64,000 nucleotides of DNA from [Flavobacterium] thermophilum. GTDB lineage: Bacteria; Bacillota; Bacilli; Bacillales; Anoxybacillaceae. The position numbers were made by a program, and so were the translations under genes. The stretch spans positions 248,001-312,000 of the forward strand of contig UGGS01000002.1 of assembly GCA_900450595.1 (NCBI GenBank). Reading direction: 5' to 3'. The number at the start of each line of letters is the position of its first letter. Position 1 is the stretch's first letter. Positions 1 to 7,511 of this stretch are shown here, in pieces. The notes beneath the pieces were generated by a model. That model worked only from the letters and a program-made list of their open reading frames with translations. It did not search any database and was not told the origin of the DNA.

Positions 1-2
1 CG

Positions 3-185
3 AGTGTCGCGGTCGGGAGAACGATTTTAGAAATGATCTATTATATCTTAACTCGAAAGGAACCGTATAGAGAGTTGGGAGCCGACTACTGGGATCGGCA
101 GCGAGAAGCGAGCATCGTGCGTCAAACGGTGAAACGATTAGAGGGGTTAGGGTACGAAGTGAAACTAGAAAAAACGAGTGCATAG
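3..185 (+). pseudogene. IS110-family transposase, C-terminal end (gene runs off the window)
   Basis: An open frame enters from the left edge and stops at 183-185. The 60 visible residues include VAVGRTILEMIYYILTRKE and a RELGADYWDRQREASIVRQ segment, followed by a short basic/acidic tail. This resembles the C-terminal tail of IS110/IS1111 transposases, where a conserved Tyr/Asp-rich segment precedes a divergent end. Nothing visible shows a break, so the gene may be intact outside the window; only the tail can be judged. The next gene belongs to a different insertion family, so two mobile elements abut here. Confidence 0.7.
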
Positions 186-332
186 CACTTATTAACCATA
201 TATATACTGAAATACCTTCCTTTGGAATCCGATTCCGAAGGCTAGGTGGGCTCCGTTTTTTGTCTTAAATGGTGTTTTCAGGATAGATTTTCGATTATTC
301 ATATTTTATATTATAAGTAAGGAGGTGAAAGG
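186..332. other. AT-rich spacer between two mobile elements, with a small hairpin
   Basis: Non-coding stretch between the IS110-type transposase and tnpB. It contains an imperfect hairpin at 219-241 (an 11-base arm CCTTTGGAATC against GATTCCGAAGG, one mismatch). This could be a terminator of the upstream transposase or the left-end hairpin of the TnpB element; the sequence does not decide. A good ribosome-binding site (AAGGAGGTG) sits just before the tnpB start. The 5' codons of the glycerate kinase gene, expected upstream of a simple insertion, are not present here. Confidence 0.5.
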
Positions 333-1517
333 ATGTATCGAACGGTCAAAATACCTTTTCAAACATCAAAAAAAGATATCGATCGATTATTCGAATGCAA
401 CCGAATATCGGCTCAAATTTGGAATGACTGTTTAGTCATTGCCAAAAACTATGCATTAAAGAATAATGGAAAATGGATCAACCAAACCGAACTTCAAAAA
501 CAAACGAAGGGCAAATACCCGATCCATAGCCAAAGCATTCAAGCCGTATGCCATAAATATTTGAACGCCAGAGACAGCGCCAAAAAAGCCAAACAAAAAG
601 GGCTAGATAACAAATATCCGTACAAACAGAAAAAATATTTCAACACGAAATGGGCAAATAACGGATTTATCATTCACCCAAATGGGACCATTGAACTGAA
701 AATGGGTCGCTGGGAAAGAAAAAACCAACCTCCTATTGTAGTGAAAATCGATAAAGAACAAATTCCAAACGGCACTGTCAAAGAAATCGAACTCATTTTT
801 GATGCGAAACATTGGAAACTCATGCTTTGCCTCAGTTATGAAAACGGTGAACAACCAACTACTAAAAAAGAAGGAACTATCGCTGCCGGTGATCCTGGCG
901 AAATTCACGCCATTAGTGCCGTCAGCGAAAACGGAAGCAGCATCATCATCACCGGTAGAAAAATAAGAAGCATTCATCGCCTTCGAAATAAAAAAATAGC
1001 AGAACTGCAAAAAAAGATGTCCAAATGTAAAAAAGGTTCGCGTAAATGGAAAAAATATAACCGCGCGAAGCAATATATTTTATCGAAAAGCGAAGCGCAA
1101 TTAAAAGACTGCTTGCATAAAACGACCAAACAATTGGTCGATTGGTGTTTGGAACAAAACGTCAAACATTTCATGATAGGCGATGTCGAAGGCGTCCAGC
1201 GCAACAAAAAGAAAAAGCGATCCAAATTGGTGAACCAAAAATTATCGAACTGGTGTTTTGGCAAACTCTACGACTATTTGAAATACAAACTAGAAGCTAA
1301 AGGCATCACTTTTGAAAAAGTGGATGAATCGTATACCACGCAAACATGTCCTGTTTGCGGGAAGAAGAAAAAACCTTCTTCTAGAAATTTTATTTGTGCT
1401 TGTGGTTATTCTCAGCATCGGGATGTCCATTCGGCATGCAATATTCTTACAAAACACTTATATGGAGAATTCCGACCGATGAAAATAACGAACCACAAGT
1501 ATCTACGGATCGCGTAA
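333..1517 (+). CDS. tnpB: RNA-guided endonuclease TnpB (IS605 OrfB family)
   Basis: 394-residue TnpB, the RuvC-type nuclease of IS200/IS605 elements and ancestor of Cas12, which uses a transposon-end omega RNA to cut DNA next to a short adjacent motif. The three RuvC acidic residues can be placed: Asp187 in AAGDPGEIH, Glu286 in IGDVEGV and Asp364 in HRDVHSACNIL. A zinc ribbon lies between the last two (Cys339/Cys342 in CPVCG and Cys355/Cys357 in CACG). The N-terminal region has the usual FQTSKKDIDRLFECNRI start. Motif I is unusual (GDPGEIH rather than the common G(I/V)DLG). Length fits an active family member. The start at 333 follows AAGGAGGTG. Codon use is richer in A than the flanking chromosomal genes, consistent with a mobile origin. 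Confidence 0.9.
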   Translation: MYRTVKIPFQTSKKDIDRLFECNRISAQIWNDCLVIAKNYALKNNGKWINQTELQKQTKGKYPIHSQSIQAVCHKYLNARDSAKKAKQKGLDNKYPYKQKKYFNTKWANNGFIIHPNGTIELKMGRWERKNQPPIVVKIDKEQIPNGTVKEIELIFDAKHWKLMLCLSYENGEQPTTKKEGTIAAGDPGEIHAISAVSENGSSIIITGRKIRSIHRLRNKKIAELQKKMSKCKKGSRKWKKYNRAKQYILSKSEAQLKDCLHKTTKQLVDWCLEQNVKHFMIGDVEGVQRNKKKKRSKLVNQKLSNWCFGKLYDYLKYKLEAKGITFEKVDESYTTQTCPVCGKKKKPSSRNFICACGYSQHRDVHSACNILTKHLYGEFRPMKITNHKYLRIA

Positions 1518-1724
1518 GCGAGAAGTAGTAGATGGTGAGTTCCCACCCTTCATGCTTTGGCATGATGTTGCTTGCTATTTCTTTCTGTTGTGTTTCCGTG
1601 CTTGGTCACGAGATACACGGGAAACCCGGTGTATCGTGAAACACCCGGAAAGAAAAAGGCAAGAAACCCCCACTTCAACGCCTACAGGCGTAAGTGGGGG
1701 AGGTTCATAGAAAGCCTTTCTGCG
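1418..1724 (+). ncRNA. Predicted omega RNA (TnpB guide RNA) ending in the right-end hairpin and a 16-nt guide
   Basis: For TnpB elements the guide RNA is transcribed from the 3' part of tnpB through the right end, and the bases just outside the element act as the guide. Here that region has strong secondary structure: arms GATACAC (about 1610) and GTGTATC (about 1631) closing a GGG/CCC stem, then the terminal hairpin CCCCCACTT...AAGTGGGGG (1667-1700) with an inner CGCCT/AGGCG stem. The predicted guide is the 16 bases from 1709, inside the glycerate kinase remnant. The 5' limit is a guess by analogy. Confidence 0.55.
1667..1708 (+). repeat. Right-end hairpin of the TnpB element
   Basis: Perfect 9-bp stem CCCCCACTT (1667-1675) / AAGTGGGGG (1692-1700) with an inner CGCCT/AGGCG stem, followed by AGGTTCAT. 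The same arms and the same 8-base spacing to TTCAC occur at 37657-37702, so this is the conserved recognition end of a Geobacillus IS605-type family. Confidence 0.8.
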
Positions 1725-2831
1725 CTCGAAGTCGCCGAGGCGGTGGAACGCGGGTTCCGGTCGGTGTTTCCAGAAGCTGAGTACGTGAAAGTGCCGATGG
1801 CCGATGGCGGGGAAGGGACGGTGCAGTCGCTTGTTGATGCGACTGGCGGCCGCATCGTGGAAGTGAACGTGACCGGACCGCTCGGTGAGCCGGTGCGGGC
1901 GTTTTTTGGCTTGCTTGGCGATGGGAAGACGGCGGTGATTGAAATGGCCGCCGCCTCGGGATTGCACCTTGTCCCGCGCGACCGGCGCAACCCGTTGGTG
2001 ACGACGACGCGAGGGACAGGGGAGTTGATCCTTGCAGCGCTGGATGCCGGCGCCACCCACCTCATCATCGGCATCGGCGGCAGCGCGACGAACGACGGTG
2101 GGGCCGGCATGGTGCAGGCGCTCGGGGGGCGGCTTTTGGACGAAGACGGCCGCGACATCGGTCCGGGCGGCGGCGCGCTGGCCGATTTGCATGCGATTGA
2201 CCTTTCCGGTCTCGACCCGCGTCTTGGGGGAGTCCGCATTGACGTGGCGTGCGACGTCGACAACCCGCTCACTGGGCCGAACGGAGCGTCCGCCATTTTC
2301 GGTCCGCAAAAGGGAGCGACACCGGACATGGTCGCGGTCCTCGACCAGAATTTAGCGCATTACGCTGATGTCATCCGCCGCGAGCTCGGTAAACAAGTCG
2401 GCGACATTCCCGGCGCTGGCGCGGCCGGCGGTTTGGGGGCAGGGCTGCTCGCGTTTCTCCCGGCCGAGCTGAAGCGCGGCGTGGAGATTGTGATCGAGAC
2501 GGTTCAGCTCGCGGAGCGCGTCAAAGACGCTGACTTGGTCATCACCGGCGAAGGGCGGATCGATGGACAGACGGTGTTCGGCAAAACGCCGATCGGCGTC
2601 GCCAAGACAGCGAAACGGTTCGGCGTCCCGGTCATCGGCATCGCCGGGTCGTTGGGCGACGACAGCGCCGTCGTGTTGGATCATGGCATCGACGCGCTGT
2701 TTACGATCGTGCCCGGCGTCGTGCCGCTTGAAAAAGCGTTGGAGCAGGCGGAACATTATGTGACACAAACGGCGCGGCATATTGCCTCTGTGTATCGTCT
2801 CGGTCAAATGAAAAGGACATCTTCCTCCTAA
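1709..2831 (+). pseudogene. glxK: Glycerate kinase, 5' end lost at mobile-element junction
   Basis: Glycerate kinase (GlxK/GckA family, glycerate to phosphoglycerate). The remaining 373 codons match the family from ESLSALEVAEAVERGF onward, including MADGGEGT and the glycine-rich IGIGGSATNDGGAGM. The conserved start (M-K-x-V-I-A-P-D-S-F-K) is missing; the frame upstream comes from the right end of the TnpB element, so a start at 1572 would give a chimeric N-terminus. The lost segment carries the APDSFK substrate-site motif, so activity is doubtful. The rest of the frame is undamaged, which points to a recent event. A terminator overlaps the stop. Confidence 0.8.
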
Positions 2832-2848
2832 GCGGGGAAGATTTTTTT
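2819..2848 (+). terminator. Rho-independent terminator after glxK
   Basis: ATCTTCC (2819-2825) pairs with GGAAGAT (2836-2842), followed by a run of T. It overlaps the glycerate kinase stop codon. Confidence 0.75.
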
Positions 2849-2923
2849 ACAAGTATAATGACAGAAAAATATAAATATTTTATAATAAAATTTGTATTTA
2901 TAGAAAAGAAAGGGGATGAATGG

Positions 2924-4396
2924 ATGGAGAAATGGGTGGAGACGGTCAGTAATCTTGTTTGGAGCCCGGCGTTGATCATCCTTTGCATTGTCGTTGGCTT
3001 GTTTTTTTCGCTATCAACCCGTTTTTTGCAGCTTCGGCATTTTGCAGAGATGATCAGACAAATGTTCCGCGGCAAAAGTTCAGACGAAGGAATTTCGTCA
3101 TTCCAGGCGCTTTCATTGGCGCTCTCCGGCCGGGTCGGCACGGGGAACATCGCTGGGGTGGCTACGGCGATCGCCTACGGCGGTCCAGGTGCGGTGTTTT
3201 GGATGTGGCTCATTGCCTTCGTCGGAGCCGGTTCGGCGTTCGTTGAAGCGGCGTTGGCTCAGGTGTACAAGACGAAACAAGACGGTCAGTTTCGCGGCGG
3301 ACCTGCCTATTATATTGAAAAAGGGTTGAAATGGAAATGGTATGCCGTGCTGTTTGCCGTCGTCACGGTACTGGCGACCGGCGTCCTTCTTCCGGGCGTT
3401 CAGGCCAACAGTATTGCTGAGGGGATGAAAAATGCCTTTTCTATTCATCCGGCGATAACAGGGATCGGGATTGTCGTTTTGCTAGGTATCATCATTTTAG
3501 GCGGTGTAAAGCGCATCGCCCGGGCAGCGGAATTCATCGTGCCGTTTATGGCCATCGGCTATATTTTAATGGCAGTCATTATCGTTGTGGTGAATATTGA
3601 GAAACTGCCGGAAGTGCTCGGTCTTATTTTCCGCAGCGCGTTTGGCGCCGATGCTGCGTTCGGCGGCATTTTAGGGGCGGCCATCTCGTGGGGGGTCAAG
3701 CGCGGCATTTACTCGAACGAGGCGGGACAAGGGACGGCGCCGCATGCAGCGGCTGCGGCCGAAGTGTCGCACCCAGCGAAGCAAGGCCTCGTTCAGGCGT
3801 TTTCGGTTTATATTGACACATGGTTTGTCTGCTCGGCGACGGCCTTTATGATTTTAATGACCGGCATGTACAACGTCACACCGGAAGGAAAAGCGCCGAT
3901 CGTGCAAACGCTTGGCGATGTCAAGCCTGGGCCGATTTACACGCAAAAGGCGGTGGAAACCGTCTTCCCGGATCTCGGTGCACCGTTTGTCGCAGTTGCA
4001 TTGTTCTTCTTTGCATTTACAACCATTATGGCCTACTACTATATGGCGGAGACGAACATCGCGTACTTAGGACGGCTGCTGAAATGGAAAAACGTCCGAG
4101 CGTTCCAGTTTGCGTTGAAGATCGTCATGCTAGGCGTTGTCTTTTACGGTTCAGTAAAAACGGCTGAACTCGCTTGGATGCTCGGCGACATCGGCGTCGG
4201 CAGCATGGCGTGGTTGAACTTGATCGCGATCTTGCTGTTGGCCAAACCGGCGCTCAAGGTGTTAAAAGACTATGAACAGCAGAAAAAAGAAGGGAGAGAC
4301 CCGGTGTTTGACCCGGCGAAGCTCGGCATTGAAGGGGCCGATTTTTGGGAGTATGACTACAAAGCGCGAGAAACAAAGGCAGCAAGCGGAAAATAA
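2924..4396 (+). CDS. alsT: Alanine/glycine:cation symporter (AGCS family)
   Basis: 490-residue integral membrane carrier that imports alanine or glycine with Na+ (or H+). Family hallmarks are visible: SALSGRVGTGNIAGVATAIAYGGPGAVFWMW near the N-terminus, AWGVKRG-type segment ISWGVKRGIYSNEAGQGTAPHAAAAAEVSHP in the middle, and about ten hydrophobic segments. The C-terminal tail is charged and cytoplasmic. The ATG at 2924 is preferred to an earlier in-frame ATG at 2858 because it has AAAGGGG about ten bases upstream and because the preceding codons are AT-rich leader sequence. The gene stands alone, between terminators. Exact substrate (alanine, glycine or glutamine) cannot be told from sequence. 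Confidence 0.9.
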   Translation: MEKWVETVSNLVWSPALIILCIVVGLFFSLSTRFLQLRHFAEMIRQMFRGKSSDEGISSFQALSLALSGRVGTGNIAGVATAIAYGGPGAVFWMWLIAFVGAGSAFVEAALAQVYKTKQDGQFRGGPAYYIEKGLKWKWYAVLFAVVTVLATGVLLPGVQANSIAEGMKNAFSIHPAITGIGIVVLLGIIILGGVKRIARAAEFIVPFMAIGYILMAVIIVVVNIEKLPEVLGLIFRSAFGADAAFGGILGAAISWGVKRGIYSNEAGQGTAPHAAAAAEVSHPAKQGLVQAFSVYIDTWFVCSATAFMILMTGMYNVTPEGKAPIVQTLGDVKPGPIYTQKAVETVFPDLGAPFVAVALFFFAFTTIMAYYYMAETNIAYLGRLLKWKNVRAFQFALKIVMLGVVFYGSVKTAELAWMLGDIGVGSMAWLNLIAILLLAKPALKVLKDYEQQKKEGRDPVFDPAKLGIEGADFWEYDYKARETKAASGK

Positions 4397-4428
4397 ACGA
4401 AGAAGGCCTGTTCGCCCATCCGTCTTAG

Positions 4429-4545
4429 AGGCTGGTGAAAAAAACAGTTATTTCTCCTAATCGACAGTTCTCGAGTGAAGAGAAAGACAGACTTTATGGG
4501 GTTTCTCTATTTGAGAAATTCCATTGTTGAGCCATATTTTCTGTT
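4429..4545 (+). repeat. Dispersed repeat, copy 1
   Basis: Non-coding segment beginning TAGAGGCTGGTGAAAAA and containing GTTTCTCTATTTGAGAAATT about 75 bases later. A related segment with the same two blocks in the same order and spacing lies on the minus strand at about 34240-34375. Both copies are intergenic. It looks like a decayed mobile-element end or a genome-specific repeat family; I cannot name it. Confidence 0.5.
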
Positions 4546-4576
4546 CAATCAACATCTTTCTTGGGCGGGCAATAGA

Positions 4577-4613
4577 AAAAAGGTGTCCCAAAGGCAACGG
4601 GACACCTTTTTTT
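4577..4613. terminator. Bidirectional terminator between alsT and manA
   Basis: AGGTGTCCC / GGGACACCT hairpin with A-run before and T-run after, so it can serve both convergent genes. It belongs to the set of GTGTCCC-type terminators found five times in this window. Confidence 0.85.
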
Positions 4614-4647
4614 GCGTTGAAACAAATTCGTTGAGGCGCCCAGCCGT

Positions 4648-5610
4648 TTATTTGCCTGCCCGCGGCCATGAGGCGATCGCCTCAAGCATCCCGCGAATCG
4701 TGAACTTGCCGAATCGGTGCGGCAAAATAAAGTGGTCGCCTTGGCGGATCGCGTATGTCCGCTCATTATGAACGAGCTCACCCTCGCCTTGGAGGATGCT
4801 GACGATGAGAAACGGTTTCGTCTGCTCCCACTCAGCGGCGCCGCGGACATCCCATTTTTGGACGCCGAAATAGTCGCCTTCCACGAAGGTTGTTACTGTC
4901 GCGCCAGGAATTTCGGAGACATGGGGGCGGACATCCGTGTCGCGGTGCGGGACGGTCGTGACGTCAATCGCTTTCTCGAGATGAAGCTCGCGCTTCCGCC
5001 CTTGGCTGTCGACGCGGTCGTAATCGTAGACGCGGTAGGTCGTATCCGAGCTTTGCTGCGTCTCAAGGACGAGCGTCCCTTCGCAAAGGGCGTGGATGGT
5101 GCCGCTCGGGACATAGAAGAAGTCACCGGGGCGGATCGGCACTTTCCGCAGCAAACGATCCCATTCCCCCGCCTCCATCATGGCGCGCAGCTGCTCTTTC
5201 GTTTCTGCATGATGGCCGTAAATCAACTGGGCGCCCGGCTTGCAATCGATGATGTACCAGCACTCCGTTTTGCCGAGCTCTCCGCCTTCATGCGTTTTCG
5301 CGTATTCATCGTCCGGGTGGACTTGGACTGACAAATCAGCATTGGCGTCTAAAATTTTCGTCAACAGCGGAAAGCGGTCAGATGGAAAATGGCCGAATAA
5401 GTCGCGGCGTTCCTCCCATAATTGCCCGAGCGTCATCCCGGCAAACGGTCCGCGGGCGACGACCGTCTGCCCGTGTGGATGGGCGGACACCGCCCAGCAT
5501 TCCCCTGTTTGCGAAGACGGAATGTCATAGCCGAATCGTTCGGCCAGCTTCGTGCCGCCCCAAATGCGCTCTTGAAAGACAGGGGTGAGAAAAATCGGTT
5601 CAAGGTCCAT
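4648..5610 (-). CDS. manA: Mannose-6-phosphate isomerase, class I
   Basis: 320-residue zinc enzyme interconverting mannose-6-phosphate and fructose-6-phosphate, as in B. subtilis ManA/Pmi. Visible features: an N-terminal IWGGTKLAERFGY segment, the metal site QVHPDDEYAKTHEGGELGKTECWYII (Gln, His, Glu ligands), and PGDFFYVPSGTIHALCEGTLVLETQQSSDTTYRVYDYDRVD with the second His ligand and catalytic Arg region. Full length for the Firmicute type. GGAGGGATG upstream supports the start. It is monocistronic with a terminator just downstream; no mannose PTS gene is adjacent, so its substrate could come from several sources. Confidence 0.93.
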   Translation of the reverse strand: MDLEPIFLTPVFQERIWGGTKLAERFGYDIPSSQTGECWAVSAHPHGQTVVARGPFAGMTLGQLWEERRDLFGHFPSDRFPLLTKILDANADLSVQVHPDDEYAKTHEGGELGKTECWYIIDCKPGAQLIYGHHAETKEQLRAMMEAGEWDRLLRKVPIRPGDFFYVPSGTIHALCEGTLVLETQQSSDTTYRVYDYDRVDSQGRKRELHLEKAIDVTTVPHRDTDVRPHVSEIPGATVTTFVEGDYFGVQKWDVRGAAEWEQTKPFLIVSILQGEGELVHNERTYAIRQGDHFILPHRFGKFTIRGMLEAIASWPRAGK

Positions 5611-5704
5611 GCCTCATCCCTCCCGAAAACATCATGCGACATGCAGTCCACTCTAATTTTCATCTTATCACGAAATGCGCCATCGGCAAATGAAAACGAT
5701 AAGA

Positions 5705-5730
5705 GGGTTGGGAACATATATTCCCAACCC
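5705..5730. terminator. Hairpin downstream of the Rieske oxidoreductase gene
   Basis: Perfect 10-bp stem GGGTTGGGAA (5705-5714) / TTCCCAACCC (5721-5730) with a CATATA loop. Position fits a terminator of the minus-strand gene ending at 5802, though the T-run on that strand is weak. Confidence 0.55.
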
Positions 5731-5801
5731 CCGTTGGAACTCAAGGTCGGCATGCCAACCGCGACGATGTTCCTCACGCGTCACCGTCCTGCGTCAGCGC
5801 G

Positions 5802-7328
5802 TCACTTCGCGTCATCAAGTTCAATGCGCGCGAGCGGCCGTGTCGCCGGTCCTTCGATAACATCGCCATCGATCGAGAAGCGCGAGCCATGGCATGGACA
5901 GTCCCACGTCTTGTCGCCGCTGTTCCACTCCAGCTCGCAGCCCATATGGGTGCACGTCGTATCAACGACATGAAGCGTTCCCGCCTCGTCCTTATAGGCG
6001 CCCGCCCGCTTTCCGTTGACCGAGACAACCGCCCCTTCTCCGCGCGCCAAATCTTGCGGCCGGCGGATAACCGGTTCGATCTTTCCCTCCAGAAAATGTT
6101 TGGCGACGTCAAGGTTTGTCGTGAAAAACTGCTTCATGCTTGGATCAGCGTAAAAGCGCGACGGAGAGTACAAGTCGCGGTATCGGTTGTCGCGGTCGAG
6201 AATGAGGTCAGACAAAAGCATCCCGGCGACCGTCCCGTTCGTCATCCCCCACTTCCGGTACCCTGTCGCGACATAAATGTTTGGCGTCCCTGCCGTCATC
6301 GGGCCGATATATGGCAATTTATCAAGCGTCGTCAAATCTTGGGCCGACCAACGGTAACGGATGTCATTCACCGTAAACAGCTGCGAAGCGAACGAGGACA
6401 GCGCCTCGTAATGACGCATCGTCGGCACGCCTTGGCCGGTTTTATGATTTTCGCCGCCGATCAAGATGAGCGTCTCGCCGCCTGCCGCTGCGGAGCGAAC
6501 CGAGCGCTTCGGTTCGTCGGCACTTAAATACATCCCGCCCGGGTACGGTTCAGCGATCGTCACTCCCAATACGTACGACCGTTCGGCGTACATGCGCGAA
6601 AAGTAAAACCCGCCGTCGTAAAACGGAAAGTGGGAACAGACGGCGACATGGTCGCACTCGACCCGTTTTTTGTCGCGTGTTGTGACCGCTAACCGTCTTC
6701 CTTGCTCGATGTCCGCCGCCGGCGTGTGCTCGTAAATGGCGCCGCCGGCCTGCGTGATGGCGTCAACGAGCTTGACCAAATATTTGAGCGGGTGGAACTG
6801 CGCCTGCCGCTTCATCACGACCGCTGCCGCCACCGGCAGCGGGAGCGGGATTGACTCAACGAAGGCGCCGTCAATGCCGAGCCGTTCATACGCTTCCCAC
6901 TCTTTCACTAGTTTTTGGAAAGAGGAGGAAGACGTCGTATAAATGTAGGCATCTTGCTCGCAAAGATCGCAGTCGATCTGTTGCTCTTCGATCGTGCGGC
7001 GGATAAAATGGAGCGCGTCCATGCAGGCGTCATAATAGAGCCTCGCCTTTTCTGCGCCAAAATGATTGAGAAACTCATCGTAAACGAGATCGTGTTGGGC
7101 GGTGATTTTCGCTGTCGTATGGCCGGTCGTGCCGTTAAGGAGCCGATCGGCTTCCAGAAGGGCGACGCGCGCCCCTTGCGTCGCCAGCAAATAAGCGGTT
7201 GTAATGCCGGAAATGCCGCCGCCGATGACCGCGACGTCGACGGAAATGTCCGCATCGAGCTTCGGAAACGACCGAAGTGAAACGGAATCACGCCAGTACG
7301 GTTCCACGATGGGAGGAAGGGACGACAT
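5802..7328 (-). CDS. yhfW: FAD-dependent oxidoreductase with C-terminal Rieske [2Fe-2S] domain
   Basis: 508-residue two-domain redox protein like B. subtilis YhfW. Residues ~25-385 form a DAO-type FAD domain: dinucleotide-binding VDVAVIGGGISGITTAYLLA with a following ARVALLEAD, and a late IYVATGYRKWGMTNGTVAGML. Residues ~410-508 form a Rieske domain with CTHMGCELEW and CPCHGSRFSIDG, supplying two Cys and two His ligands. The natural substrate is unknown. The ATG at 7328 is chosen because it follows AAGGAGGTG at good spacing; longer in-frame starts lack such a site. It is transcribed away from the next gene, so the 180-bp gap between them probably holds divergent promoters. Confidence 0.85.
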   Translation of the reverse strand: MSSLPPIVEPYWRDSVSLRSFPKLDADISVDVAVIGGGISGITTAYLLATQGARVALLEADRLLNGTTGHTTAKITAQHDLVYDEFLNHFGAEKARLYYDACMDALHFIRRTIEEQQIDCDLCEQDAYIYTTSSSSFQKLVKEWEAYERLGIDGAFVESIPLPLPVAAAVVMKRQAQFHPLKYLVKLVDAITQAGGAIYEHTPAADIEQGRRLAVTTRDKKRVECDHVAVCSHFPFYDGGFYFSRMYAERSYVLGVTIAEPYPGGMYLSADEPKRSVRSAAAGGETLILIGGENHKTGQGVPTMRHYEALSSFASQLFTVNDIRYRWSAQDLTTLDKLPYIGPMTAGTPNIYVATGYRKWGMTNGTVAGMLLSDLILDRDNRYRDLYSPSRFYADPSMKQFFTTNLDVAKHFLEGKIEPVIRRPQDLARGEGAVVSVNGKRAGAYKDEAGTLHVVDTTCTHMGCELEWNSGDKTWDCPCHGSRFSIDGDVIEGPATRPLARIELDDAK

Positions 7329-7511
7329 CACTACACCTCCTTGGCTGTCAATGTTGTCTTCTGTAGTTTTCCTTTTGTCAGGCGAACTATTCCACATATC
7401 CACAACGGTTTTCTTTTTTGGCAACCGTCCGCAAGAAGAGTGAAAGATGATACAATAGAAAAAAAGAGGACAAAACTGTTTTGCAAAAATAATGTCAAAG
7501 GAAGATCAGGA

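Larger units (their letters stand above)
250..1708 (+). mobile_element. TnpB-only IS200/IS605-family element (IS1341-like)
   Basis: The element consists of one tnpB gene and a structured right end; there is no Y1 transposase tnpA. The right boundary is placed at 1708, eight bases after the terminal hairpin (stem 1667-1675 with 1692-1700), because glycerate kinase coding sequence resumes at 1709 and because the second element in this window shows the same 8-base spacing followed by TTCA(T/C). The left boundary is approximate: no clear repeat of the target or flanking glycerate kinase sequence is visible upstream. Mobility would need a tnpA supplied elsewhere in the genome. Confidence 0.65.

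Noticed and set aside
1572..1708. Extended N-terminus for glycerate kinase starting at 1572
   Set aside because: These codons come from the right end of the TnpB element and its hairpin; they are unlike the family's N-terminus and lack a ribosome site.
4475..4771. Plus-strand frame over the alsT-manA gap and the 3' end of manA
   Set aside because: It runs through the bidirectional terminator and the manA coding region on the other strand and has no ribosome site.
5734..5800. Short protein-like frame downstream of the Rieske oxidoreductase
   Set aside because: Too short, no start signal, and between a terminator hairpin and a gene end.
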